DNA of 64,000 bases from Apiosordaria backusii (taxonomy: Eukaryota > Ascomycota > Sordariomycetes > Sordariales > Lasiosphaeriaceae): contig JAUKTV010000006.1 in NCBI GenBank assembly GCA_030549205.1, positions 1,506,501 through 1,570,500 on the forward strand, read 5' to 3'. Shown piece by piece: positions 22,750-33,530 of this stretch. Below the pieces are notes generated by a model. The model was not told the DNA's origin. It saw only the letters and a list, made by a program, of their open reading frames with translations, and did not search any database. Each line of letters begins with the position of its first letter. Positions within the stretch are counted from its first letter, which is position 1. Both the position numbers and the translations under genes were made by a program.

Positions 22750-24009
22750 GGTTCGCTGACTGCAGCGATATGCTAAAAGAGGGTTAGGAATATGTACGGG
22801 TAATTAAGTGGGTACCCAGCTCCGGAAAACCAGTGTTGTAGGTATGTATGTACCTCCGTGGAGTATCTCTTCACCATAAATCCATAAAGTCACCGACTCG
22901 TGCCACGCTCGCCACCTCGTCTCCATGCAAAACAGAATGTTTAGTAATCTACGCAAATGTCTCCGCGATCTTTCCGTCGGTACGGTAAGTCACCGTGCTT
23001 TGTCATCCAGGTTCTTGGTGGTCTGGAAGATCAATCATCTGTCCCGGCTACCTTAGCACTCCTGCCTCTCATTGCTCGGTGCAGACTGCTGCGTTTGATC
23101 TAGGTCGAAGGAAAGCATGTCTTGCACGGAAGAGGCGGGCTGCTGAAACCGACATCTTCTGGTTGTACCCGCTATGAAGGCGAAACATGGTACCGTTATA
23201 CAGCGTAGAGTGCTAGGCGAGTCGTGTCAAAGTCGCTGGATAGCTGGCAAGGATGGCTCCACTGCAGAGGATATGTCTCTGCAGCACGGTGGGCAAACTC
23301 TAACTCTCATTTCTATATCTACATACAGCTAGTCGTGGCTGTGCCGTGGCAACAGGTATTTAGAATGGTTAAGTCGCGACGAAGAACCGAAGATGTGTTC
23401 TGAATTGAGCAGGAAGCCACAACATCTCCACGTAATGTACCTGAAAAGAGCCACAGACGAATCCTTACCGTCGCAGGCCAAGAACGGCACCCTGACCCCC
23501 AGCTATAATCGGAGACGGCCCCGACGATGGAGAGGACATGGCTAAGACAAGTCAAATTAGTTAGACTCGGCGACTTTTCCTCTCTGCTCCATTGAAAACG
23601 GATGGATTAATATCTTAACCTCTCCAAGCTTACTAATTATACTACTCTCCGTCAAGTGCACTCCACAGATCCATAGAAGCAGTGGGCCCTCGAATTACCG
23701 ATATCCTGAGAAGAAATTTCCCAACCTGGGGCATTAGCGACGGAGCTTCTGGAGTACGGCCCAAAGATGATCGAGTGTTGTTTCACTTCCAAGTTTTGGG
23801 CACTTGCTAACCAGAACGTCATGTTACCGTCGGCCGCCTCGGCGAACTTGATGATTAATCAGGCGTATTTCCACAATTCTACGGCTTTAGTTCTCCGCTC
23901 CTTATCTCTCCTGTCTATGATATATAGTGATCATCCATCCTCAGATCTCCTTGACGATTGAATACCTTACACAAATTATACGCCATTGAAGCGCCCAGGT
24001 TAATTCAAG
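22750..24009. other. AT-rich spacer between the HET pseudogene and the oxidoreductase
   Basis: No supportable gene. Open frames are all under 80 codons without recognisable motifs; the stretch may include more decayed sequence upstream of the HET remnant. The right end carries a TATA-like box (TATATAG at 23921), about 85 nt before the oxidoreductase ATG. Confidence 0.5.
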
Positions 24010-25257
24010 ATGTCGATTCCCGAGACATACAAAGCGTTCAGACGCACCACCGGCGACCTACCGAGGACCATCGGCCCGTCGACTGAACACCTGCCGCGAG
24101 AGCTTAGACCGCATGATGTCCTCCTCAAAATCCATACCGTCTCCCTTAACTTTCGTGATGTCGCTATGCTGCACGGACGCTACCCGGTGGATGTGATTGC
24201 GCGTGGCATTCCTTGTTCCGACGCAGCTGCTGAGGTTGCCGCTATCGGAAGTGCGGTGAAAGATTTCGCCATCGGAGACCACGTTTCGGTCATTTTTGAT
24301 CTCAACAATATAACTGGGTGCGATGATGAGCCGTCGAGGGCCCTTGGTGGCGACGTCGACGGTGTTCTCCGAGAGTACGCCATCTTTGAAGACAAGTACA
24401 TTGTACAATTGCCCAAGCACTTGTCATGGGAAGAGGTCAGTCATATCATCTCGCGGAAGCCCTATTATCACCAGTCATTCCGTTTACATGTCATTGAATC
24501 ACAGGCAGCTACTATCACGTGTGCTGGCGTCACAGCTTGGACAGCTCTGGACAGCCTCAAAGCGGCGAAACCGAGAAGTGCCCTTTTGCAAGGTTCGTGC
24601 ACAATGTTTCCAACCTGAATAATGATGGCATATAGTGGCTGAACTTTTGAGCCAGGCACGGGAGGCGTCAGCTTGTTTGCCCTGCTGATCTGCCTTGCTG
24701 CGGGCATTCGGCCCATCATCACGTCTTCATCCGACAAAAAGCTCGAAGATATTCGAAAGCTCGACCTTGATGTGTGTACCATTAATTACAGGACCGTCTC
24801 TGACCAAGCCTCGGAAGTCAAGCGCCTTACGGACGGCAAGGGAGTCGACTTTGTCGTCAATAACACTGGGCCGGCGTCAATCCCGGAAGATATCAGTTTT
24901 TTACGGCAGCGGGGCGGTATCGTATCCCTCGTTGGCTTCTTGGCCGGTACCAATGGTGACTGGCAGCCAAGTGCTATCATGGCGTTGATGGGCAAGTTCT
25001 CGAAGTTGAAGTAAGTCATGTGCCCTGAGAGCTTGGGGATACCAAGAACGTTACGCTGACGGTTGGTGATTTATAGAGGTATTGGCGTGGGCTCTAAGGA
25101 GGATTACATCGATTTGAATCGGTTTTTGGCAGAGAAGAAAGTATCCCTCGCTCCGCTTATCGACCGAGTCTTCATTTTCGACGAGTCGCCGGCCGCGTTT
25201 GACTATCTGTACTCGGGAAGCCATGTCGGCAAGGTCATCATCAAGGTGCAGGACTAG
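24010..25257 (+). CDS. Zinc-type alcohol dehydrogenase-like (MDR) oxidoreductase
   Basis: Four exons, 24010-24435, 24505-24592, 24656-25010 and 25077-25257, with introns of 69, 63 and 66 nt; 349 residues. The N-terminal GroES-like half contains RPHDVLLKIHTVSLNFRDVAML and a GDHVSVIFD strand. The Rossmann half begins AATITCAGVTAWTAL and has the glycine motif GTGGVSLFALLIC created across the exon 2/3 junction. The C-terminus (DESPAAFDYLYSGSHVGKVIIKV) is typical of MDR proteins related to quinone reductase/YogA. The Cys cluster of structural-zinc alcohol dehydrogenases is absent, so it is probably NADPH-dependent without structural zinc. Substrate unknown. It stands alone in a gene-poor accessory stretch, with no backbone synthase or other pathway gene next to it. 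Confidence 0.9.
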
Positions 25258-26134
25258 ACTTCACGGCAAGCGCTCATAGTATCGTCATGGCTGATGAGGT
25301 GTCCACTGATAGAGGGAAACTGAGAAAACCTGTAGTATTCAATATCTAGTCCGGAATTGTAGCCAACAAGCCTCCAGATCGCTGCTACGGTCTCAACCAC
25401 TCCCTCAGTCATCTTGTCCTCCTGTGCTGGATTCTCGATTAAGCAGTAAGAGACCTGTGCGCTCGATGGGGCGCAGCTGTTGTGGGTATAAGGTCGCCAT
25501 CCACTCAAAGGGGTCGGGTGCAGCACTCTGGTAGAGACACGACCCTTATAGGCGGAAGACACTGGAGAAATTATTCCGAAAATCTAGTAACCTGCGTAAT
25601 AAGCGAGCGACGCAGACAAGCGAGCGACGCACTTTCCACCACCCTACTATAACTATCCTCAATTATATACCATAATACTAGGAAATAATAATTATAAAAT
25701 TAGAAATAAACGAATTAGACGATTCTCACCCGGCTACTCACAACCCTCCGAGACCAGGGCTTCCCACAGTAGCTCGTATACTGGGTGAGGACCTGGCTCA
25801 CAGACCGAAAAAAACAAATTCAGCATTTGATCCAACTTGGAGATCTATCGTAGGGTAGCGATGCATATTCTGAGCAACAGGTCTGCGTAGGTAGTTGCAA
25901 TAACAAAGATGTCGGGATGGCATTTGATAGACAGACATGACAAGATTAAAATTTAAGTATTCTGTTTCACTTGGCTAAGCTCACAACCTCACAATAAGTA
26001 ATCCTGACATAGGTATCTCCGCCGTACTCCAGCCATAATATTCTTAGCTGTTACAAGACCGGCTTCAGCATTCAAGCCAAAGCAAGGTACGTTCTCCTTC
26101 CCCCATTATCAACCCTTCTCATCAACCATTCTCA
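25258..26134. other. AT-rich spacer with possible transposon terminus
   Basis: No gene. From about 25560 the sequence becomes strongly AT-rich (25660-25735 is nearly pure A/T). Just before this, the 14-mer AAGCGAGCGACGCA occurs twice (25601-25614 and 25618-25631), as subterminal repeats of fungal DNA transposons or MITEs often do. No transposase frame or matching inverted end could be placed. Confidence 0.4.
25601..25631. repeat. Tandem direct repeat, two copies of a 14-mer
   Basis: Two copies of AAGCGAGCGACGCA separated by three bases, at the edge of an AT-rich tract. A near copy (AAGCGAGCGACTCA) lies at 27136-27149, inside the intron of the first J-domain gene. The sharing suggests a dispersed element end rather than chance. 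Confidence 0.5.
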
Positions 26135-27339
26135 TCAACCCCTCTGTATATCACTCCACAGTTCAGTCCTGGCCCTTTTGATCACAGTCTCATCCTCATC
26201 CACCCCATCATTCTCCCTCTTTCTCTTCTTGTCATCATGACGCCCAACGGACACCTTTAGCATATCTCTAACCCTCGTCACGGTTACCGTCCTGTCCGCC
26301 TCGTCTGGCACCTCATGACCATGCTCCTTCGCCTTGGTCTTGTCTTTTGCCTTTGGCATCGAACTTGAATAAGACGCAGCGGGGAAGCTTCCCCCATTTT
26401 CTGAAGAAGGAGCTCCGTCAAAAGCTTTTCTCATGGAGGCTTGGACGCTGTTCCTTGGGGTTTGGGGAGTTCTCATAAAGGCTTGGAAGTTGTTCATCGA
26501 GGTTTGGAAGTTGTTTACCGAGGCTTGGAAGTTGTTCATCGAGGCTCGGAAGTTGTTCATCGAGGCTCGGAAGTTGTTCATCGAGGCTTGGAACCCACGC
26601 TCTTTGGCCTGGTCCCAATGCGGTAGCTTTTTGGACCAAGATGGTGGCTGGCGTGAGCGATGAGATTGATAGTTTTTGGATTGATCCCTTGGCCCGTGCC
26701 TTCTTGATGGTTCAGGTTTGGGCTGAGAGCTGTACTGGGATGGCTTCTGCCCTGCTCTACCAGTCGATGACCCTTGGTGATTGGCAGGTCCACTGCTTTT
26801 GATGTCCCGGTTGCACTCCAGCGTAAGCTTCGAGTACTCTTCCTGATAAATGGCAAGCGCTTTCTCCAGCTTTTGGACCATGACTTTGTGCTCCGTACTT
26901 CCAGGATTTTGTTCTTGTTCTTTTCTCTGATCTGCCAGACGCGCGTGTCCTGTTGCCGTTTCACTCTCAACATGGCAGAGTCGACTTTGGACTGATTGGT
27001 CATATTTCTTCCTCGCCATATCGTCACAGAGGACTTCGTGGGCATTGTTGATATAGAGAAATTTATGTTAGCATAAGGTATGGCAGTTGGGAAATTGCTC
27101 GCCGTTCTCAAGCTTGACGAACTGGTTACCTAGGTAAGCGAGCGACTCAGGAGGAAGATACGCACCTTTTTGAACTTTTCACCGGATTGATCCTCAGAGA
27201 GCGACTGCTGCCTGTCCGGATGCCAAAGCAAGGCTAGCCGTCTGTAGGACTTCTTGATCTCAGCTTTAGTCGCCGAGGGACTGATTTCCAGGGTCGCGTA
27301 GTAACGCAAATCGGCAACAGGAACCGAAAGTCGCGGCAT
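26135..27339 (-). CDS. J-domain protein 1 of a four-gene array, with heptad minisatellite; 3' splice site looks damaged
   Basis: Exon 1 (27166-27339) encodes the J-domain front half: DLRYYATLEISPSATKAEIK, then the catalytic HPD at residues 40-42. The donor after EKFKK is GTGCGT. The other half (INNAHEVLCDDMARKKYDQ) continues at 27052-26135 in the matching phase, giving about 363 residues. However, the base pair before it reads AT, not AG, after a perfect TGCTAACAT branch site; no other AG restores the frame. The tail is charged, with six to seven copies of a heptad like NNFQASM, and ends in KKRKRENDGVDEDETVIKRAR, a bipartite nuclear-signal-like sequence. No G/F region or zinc finger, so a class C J-protein. 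Either a non-canonical splice or a recently disabled gene. Confidence 0.7.
26475..26600. repeat. 21-bp coding minisatellite in J-domain gene 1
   Basis: About six imperfect copies of gaggcttggaagttgttcatc. On the minus strand each encodes a heptad of the type NNF(Q/R)AS(M/V). Units differ by single substitutions and keep the frame. Such arrays change length readily, so alleles may differ in repeat number. Confidence 0.85.
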
Positions 27340-28106
27340 GTTGACGAGTGACTGTGACAGCTTAAGCCGTTCAACTCGTGATTCTCGACCGTGGGTGGCG
27401 CAGTTCAATGAGACAGCACAATGAAGGAATTGCCAGTGGTCAGGTCCGGAGTGGGCAAGTCACACAACCTGGGTTGTATGATGAGGGTGTGTTGCGGATT
27501 CTCGTCAAGGTCTGGTCCAAACAGCTCAGGTGGAAAGAGCGGCTCAGGGGGAGTCTGAGCAGGGAGTCTTCAGCTCAGTAGGCCAAATGCTCCACATATA
27601 AGCCACTCATAGGGGAAGAGCCTTCGAAATTCAGCTCAGGAAGGAAGGAAAGGCTTAAATTTTCGAGCCGTTCCAAAAAAAGAGCCGTATCTTGATATCT
27701 TAGCCTAACTGGGCCATAGTTTAATGGCTAAGGTATATAATGGGAGCTTACTAGGTACTCTCGGTTTCCACAACCTGGGTATGCGCAGTTAAGTAAGCAC
27801 TCTTAATTCTCACTGGTTGCCCTGCCCAGTGACAGCGAGCAATGCTCCAGATTTCATCCTATTTCTAGGATCGTCATATGCGCCCAGATAAGAGGTCGCT
27901 CAAAGCGGGGCCAGGAAGTGATTTTTCAAGTAAGGTAAGGAAGGAAGTGTATGTTTATTTACAAAACATCGAGTGTGCCCAGCTGTCAGCCTCATTCTCT
28001 CGAAGAGAGTTTGCAATTCAGGCATGACCCTCCAGAAATTTCCCCTTGCACTTCGAGGAATACTTGACAGACTCCTTCTTTCGGTCAAACTGCCCCGGTG
28101 GTGCCG
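27340..28106. other. Spacer between J-domain genes 1 and 2
   Basis: Promoter of J1 plus the 3' flank of J2. Near 27718-27760 a tRNA A-box-like string (TAGTTTAATGG) occurs, but no B box or foldable clover leaf follows. No gene is seen. Confidence 0.5.
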
Positions 28107-29390
28107 TCAGTAGGTAGTCTGCCTTCGAGTTCGCTTCAGCGATACACGACTGCCAGCGCCTGTCGATGTCCGGGTCCGTTTTGTACCGCGGAGCTCGTCC
28201 GTTGCATCAGTATCAGTTCCTTCCTGCTGACTCTTGGGTTCCAACAAAGCCACAACGGCTAAGCTGTTGGCGGTTTCCTTGGCTCTCTGGAAGCTGTTTT
28301 CAAGCTTGCTCATGCTGTCAACATAATCTGACATCGCTTGTTTGAGCTTCATGTTTTCTGCCTCAAGCGTCTCGATGGCTTCGTCTCTGACAAGCAGTTG
28401 AGCCTTTGCAACACTCAGCTCGGTGTTGGCAGTTGCCAGCTTGGACCTTGTACTCTCCAGCTCAGCCACCTGTTTCTTCAATGCCGTCTCCTTAGCAACA
28501 TAAGCCATATTGGCTGTCTGAAAGCGCTGCAGTTCTCCACGAACGCTGCTTAATTCCACCAGTGCGGCCTCGAGATCTTTCTCCTTCTTCTTCAGCGTAA
28601 TCAGCCCGATCTCAGCTTTGGTCCGCTCAAGCTCCATGTTCAGAGACTTGACCGAGTCCTCAGCTGTGTTCCAGTCGCCGTCACGGTTTGATCCAATATT
28701 CCAGATTTCAGAGTCGCCGGCGTACTCATATCTCAAAGTTCGATAGTGAGCGGTATTTTCATCCAGATCCCTGTCCGCCAGATCCTTGAGTGCCTGTGCC
28801 TCTCGCACCTTTGCCTCGGCATTTTCGAATCTTGCCTTGGCCTGGTCCAGTCCGCCGTCTGGATAAGCGCCTGAATCACTGGGAGGCCGACTTGAAGAGA
28901 GGCCATCGCTGATTGCGACCAGCTGACCGACACTGTTCAACTCAGCTTGGAGGTGTCGTTGATACTCTCCGAGGGCTGGAAGCCTGGTTTCTTGTGCCGT
29001 ATTGAGCTCGTTTTTTGCCATCACGCAAAATCTCAGGTAGCCTTTTCTGCTCTCAAGCATCTTAAGGTAAGCCTGAAAGACTCGGTCGTCGTATGATGAC
29101 CGATCTTCCGGATCATTCAGCACATTGTACGCATCTTGAAGCTGAAAAAGAGGTTGTTAGTAAGTGCTCGATCCTCATGCACGCAACTAGCCCTCCAAAC
29201 ATCAACACACCTTCCAGAAGTCTTCAGTCGCTCGGGCTTGCGACCTCAGATTTTTATCGGGATGGAGAAGAAGAGAGAGTCGTTTGTAGGCTTTCTTGAT
29301 CTCAGTCGTGCTGGCGCTCGGCTGGATCTGAAGGGTGGCGTAGTATTGTAGGTCGGTAATGTTGACATCTTTCCATTTTGATGAGGCCAT
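28107..29390 (-). CDS. J-domain coiled-coil protein 2 of the array
   Basis: Exons 29211-29390 and 28107-29141 with a 69-nt intron (GTGTGT, ACTAAC branch, TTTCAG), phase 0; 404 residues. The J domain has YYATLQIQPSASTTEIKKAYKRL and HPD at residues 43-45, continuing after the intron with LQDAYNVLNDPEDRSSYDD. Then comes about 240 residues of heptad-rich coiled coil (LNMELERTKAEIGLITLKKKEKDLEAALVELSS..., AELESTRSKLATANTELS). The C-terminus is basic (GTKRTRTSTG...SLKRTRRQ), nuclear-signal-like. No G/F or Cys-rich region: a class C J-protein that would recruit Hsp70 to whatever the coiled coil binds. Intron position is identical to that in the other three array members. Confidence 0.88.
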
Positions 29391-31063
29391 TTTGGCAGGG
29401 CTGCGTGGTTTCCAGGTTTTGATTCAAATCGCGACTCGTTACTAACTTGCCGCTACTGCACAGAATGGTTGTTTGGTGGAGAGAGAAAAGTCGCAGGTGG
29501 GAAAGGCAAGGACCGGTCTATTGTTGATGGAAGTTGCAGTTTGTGGAATGGGGGCGCGAGAGAAGTCGGCTGGAACTAAGCGATTGCAGCCAGAAAAAAA
29601 GTCCGGGAGTGAGCCTGTGGCCACAAGTTTCAATCCTGCGGCTGCAGTTGTTTTCTTGTTTGGCTGTCAACCGTGGAGAGTGGGCAGCACAGCCTGAAGT
29701 CAAGAGTTTGCTGAGCGACTTCCAAGCGTCTGGTATTTTGGGTACGAAGTACCGATTGTTAGTAGCCTAAGTGAGTCACTCAGGCGTGTTGAAGAGGCGG
29801 GGGGAGTGCTCAACGGAAACTGCCCCCAGATTACCTCTTGAAGCCTTTCTTGGTGTAGTGCCCAGGTCAAGTAGGCCCATTTCATCTTCCTTTTCCTTTC
29901 CCTCATTTCCCATTTCACTTATAGCTTGATAGCTCCTTCTTCGTCGCCGCTTTGTGTCCAGTTCCGCCTTGTTCTTATCTAAGGTACTTTCCCAGTTACC
30001 ACCGTGACCTAAGAACCCAAAGACATGTTTTATGCCCCCTGATACCGACTTGGCATGTCGCCGTCACTGCAAGAGTGTTTGGTGTGTTCATTAAGAAACA
30101 ACCTTGAGAGGATTTCTAACAATCAAGTCTCAGCCCATCATGAAGCTATACATCATAAACATAAACATTCTCAGAGACTAGATAGCGCCCAGGCTCCTGT
30201 TCCTGCCCGTTACTTGCCAGAAGATGAATACCATTATAGCGGAATCTTAGTATAATGTAAAAAGGTTACAAGTCATTTTACAACGTGCTACCAGATATGC
30301 GCATGTAGAAAGCATCTAATATGGGATATCATAGATACAGAAAAATAATGCCTTTCAGAGGAAATGATGTTGGGTATCTCGAACACCATCATCAAACAAA
30401 ACAACACACTATGCGTCCCATCTCACACAAGTAAAAACCCATATATTTCACAAATCCCCCACTAGTAACCATAATGAAGCCCTATTCCCGCCCGCAATCT
30501 TGCCATCCATTCTATCTGCCCATTTCCCATCTTTTATAGAGCTTTCCCAACCGGTCAGGTATGGTCCCAGAAGTGATATCGGCGGGTTGCTGAGGAAACA
30601 CCGGTTACCTATGGTTCAGGGGGAGGTGCCTCTTCTAGGGAGGAAGTAGGCGCAAAACCATAAAGTCCTCTTCCTATGCTGATAGTTGTCGTCGTCGTCG
30701 TCGTCGTCGTCGGTCTCGCGGTCGTGGGCTGTTACGGGCTCACGGCTGGAAAACAGAACATGAGGACCAAATAGTATTGGAATTGACTGATAGAGAGGAA
30801 AAGGAAGAAGAAGACCACTGTGGGATGTGGGAGTCCCATTAAATACAGGGGGGCTCGCTCAGAGGCTAGCCATCGAACTACCGGACCACCATTGAACTAC
30901 CGGACCTCCGAAAGGTCTATGACGAATATACTTTCTCTCACTGGGTCCAGACCCATAACATGGGCGTAACCCTTCTGCCTGCCGGTCTAGTTGACCACTG
31001 AGAAGCAAAGGCTTCAGTATCAAACGCCATGAGAATCCTCGTTTGGGAGCCTTGATGAGCCTC
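29391..31063. other. Spacer between J-domain genes 2 and 3
   Basis: The longest gap in the array, 1.7 kb. It contains the J2 promoter, AT-rich sequence (30060-30480), a (GTC)8 microsatellite at 30688-30711 and a short duplicated string (TTGAACTACCGGACC-like, about 30874-30908). No coding feature can be supported, although the gap is long enough to have held another array member. Confidence 0.5.
30688..30711. repeat. (GTC)8 trinucleotide microsatellite
   Basis: Eight perfect GTC units in the non-coding gap between J-domain genes 2 and 3. Confidence 0.9.
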
Positions 31064-31713
31064 CTATGCGGGGATGTACTCGCTCTGCAAGACCTCGATC
31101 TCTCTACGATAGTGCTCGAGCTCTCTCATTTTATTCCGGATGTGCCCCTCCAGCCTTCTCGCAGCCATGGCTCTTTCTGCTAGCTCCCGCTGTGCTTCTG
31201 CCAACTCCGCCACGGTCGTGTTGTAGATCTCCTGGTACCGCTCCACGGACACATTGAGGAGTGATCCATAATGCATGACGATGTGTCTCAAGCGATGCAC
31301 GTTCTGGAAGCTGATGCCGAAGAGTTCTCTTCGGAACCTCATATCGTAGGTTGCGGCGTGATGGCACCGGGAACGGCACTGGCTTTCTAGGTTTCGGAGG
31401 TTCATGATACGGCGCATGACTTTGATGTGGTACTCGGCGCGAGCTGTGGGGTTGGCGAGGACATCGTAGGCATTTTGGATCTGAAGTGACATGGACGCAT
31501 GGGTTAGAACATGTGGTGCAAAGTTTGTTGGGTGGCGTAAGGTAGGTTGGTGTCTCTCACCTTTTGGAAGTCTTCTTTTGCCGCAGCCGAGTTGCCGTGT
31601 TTGTCGGGGTGCTTTAGAAGGGCCCTCTTCCGAAAGGCCTTGCGTAGGGTGGCGTCGTCATCGCTAGGCCACGCGCCCAGGAGGCGGTAGTAGTTGAGAG
31701 GTTCCGGAATCAT
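31064..31713 (-). CDS. J-domain protein 3 of the array (short form)
   Basis: Exons 31561-31713 and 31064-31480 with an 80-nt intron (GTGAGA...TTCAG), phase 0; 189 residues. The J domain starts almost at the N-terminus (LNYYRLLGAWPSDDDATLRKAFRKRALLKHPDK, HPD at 35-37) and ends IQNAYDVLANPTARAEYH. The remaining 110 residues are helical and charged with one coiled-coil segment (VAELAEAQRELAERAMAARRLEGHI) and no basic tail. It is the smallest of the four and lacks the nuclear-signal-like ending of its neighbours. Possibly a truncated copy or a partner in mixed oligomers; inference only. Confidence 0.87.
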
Positions 31714-32128
31714 TACGGATGGGTTGATGTAAGATTCAAATCGAGATATGGGTGATTCGGTGCAGATAATTAGGTAGATAATTAGGTATGGTGAAAACTG
31801 GGAAAAGAAACCTGAACTCTCCAGTCGTGAATGTTATTTATGGAGCAAAATTTCTGAATGCTTGATAACTGCGAGGAAGAAAACCTTATCAGACCTTCTG
31901 GAAGATCGTGGAAGTGAATGACGTGCAGCCACCAAAAGCTTGATGTGATGAGGCGAAGTTTCAACGCCGAAAAAGTGTACTCGACCGGTATATAATTACA
32001 TTAAGGCTAACAAACTCGCTATATGTGTGTGTTCCATTTTCTGCCGCTATATTGACCACCCAATTCCAGTAAATCAACCCCAACTGCAACGCCATATCCT
32101 CCATATTATGCGATTTCAGAACCATGAT
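31714..32128. other. Spacer between J-domain genes 3 and 4
   Basis: A 415-nt gap with AT-rich sequence and repeated ATAATTAGGTA strings (about 31769-31785); J3 promoter and J4 3' flank. No gene. Confidence 0.6.
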
Positions 32129-33530
32129 TCACACCCTCCTGGCAGCTTTGGGTCCCTTTCCTCCCATGTCATCACTGCCACTACCATCCCCCTCAGCCCT
32201 CCCTCTCTTCTTTTCAGTTGCCGAGTTCACGCCGTCATTGCTACTCGCTTGTTGCTTGTTCGCTTGGTCCAGCATCCACTTCAGCCGTTGGACTTCTTCT
32301 GCCAATGCTGAGTTCTTCTGAAGAAGCCTCTCCATACTCTTGTCGTTCTCCAGGTTTCGGGCATTCAGTCTGTCAATTTCAGCCTTCATTGTCTCATACT
32401 GTGACTGGTGATGATTTGATTCAGGCTGTGGCCAAGGCTGCTGGGGAGGCGAGGGATGAAAAGGCCACAATGGCGGCGGCATCCCACCGTGGACTGAGTA
32501 GGATCTCGGGCGCTGGTAATGCTGTTGCTGGCCAGATGGTGACTCAGGAAAGCTAAAGGACGGAAGCGGCGAGGAGGTCTGGGATGCTTGGTACGGACCA
32601 TGCGGTGATGACATCGGTGGGAAGTTTTGAGCGCGCGGAGGAGCCTGGTGATGGGATGGATGCCCTTGAGACACAGAATGATGACTGCTTTCGAAAGGCT
32701 GAAAAGAGGCTTGGCCTGATGTCCGTGTTGCTTCATTATCCCGCCAATGAGGGTTATGTTCTCTTTCCAACTCGGCACATTCCTTCTCCGCTCTGCGCAG
32801 CTTCCCCTGGAGGATCTCCATGTCGTCGTTTATCTTTTTCAGTGATAGTTCGGCATTCCTCGTATCAGCTGCTGCCTTCTGGAGATCTTGTTTCGCAAGG
32901 TTGAAATGTCGGACGACTCGAGAGGGCATCTCGCCAATGACTTCTGTCTCGGCTTGTCCTGTAGCAGCATGGTTGGTCTCGCTCCGAGGAGCATGGGTTG
33001 GCTCGGGGGAGTCGCCATCGCTGATGGTAACAAATGCCTGTGCATTTAGAATGCGGCGTTGTTCAGCGTCGTAGGCGCGCTGTTTCTGCCTCAGCCGGAG
33101 CTCGAAAGCTTCAAGCAGTCGCCTTTTGTAATCCACGGATGGCGTTGTTCTCGTGGCATCCTTCTGAGCGCGGTCGAGGAGCCTGGCATACCTGACCCGG
33201 GCTTGAGCTGAAGTCTCGAACTCGCTGGCAATGGTCTGGTCATAGCTGTATCTGGTTTTGGGGTCGGAGAGAATTTCATACGCTTGGTGAAGCTACAAAA
33301 GAGTTAACTGGCCGAGACCAGAACACAACATGAGACATCCATGCGATCTGAATGGTACTAGATGCACTTACCCGTTGAAATTCTTCTGTGGCAGCGGCAG
33401 AGTTCGCATGCTTGTCTGGGTGTTTTAAGCGAGCCATCCGATGGTATCCTTTTTTTACCTCGACGGCATTTGCATCTGGCCGAATTCCCAGCAAGCTGTA
33501 GTACATTGGTTTCCCACTTTGTGTTGCCAT
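32129..33530 (-). CDS. J-domain coiled-coil protein 4 of the array
   Basis: Exons 33372-33530 and 32129-33292 with a 79-nt intron (GTAAGT...TGTAG), phase 0; 440 residues. J domain: PMYYSLLGIRPDANAVEVKKGYHRMARLKHPDK (HPD at 37-39) and LHQAYEILSDPKTRYSYDQ. Two coiled-coil segments (about residues 180-235 and 355-405) flank a Pro/Gln/Ser/His-rich disordered region. The C-terminus is Lys/Arg-rich (EKKRGRAEG...GKGPKAARRV), like J1 and J2. An upstream in-frame Met exists, but Met at 33530 directly precedes the domain and is preferred. Same architecture and intron position as the other three, so a duplicated family that has diverged in its tails. Confidence 0.88.

Noticed and set aside
27715..27785. 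tRNA-like string with an A-box-like TAGTTTAATGG
   Set aside because: No B box and no acceptor or T-arm pairing, so not a tRNA.
30688..30711. Regular repeats considered as a CRISPR-like array
   Set aside because: A plain trinucleotide microsatellite with no spacers; the genome is eukaryotic.
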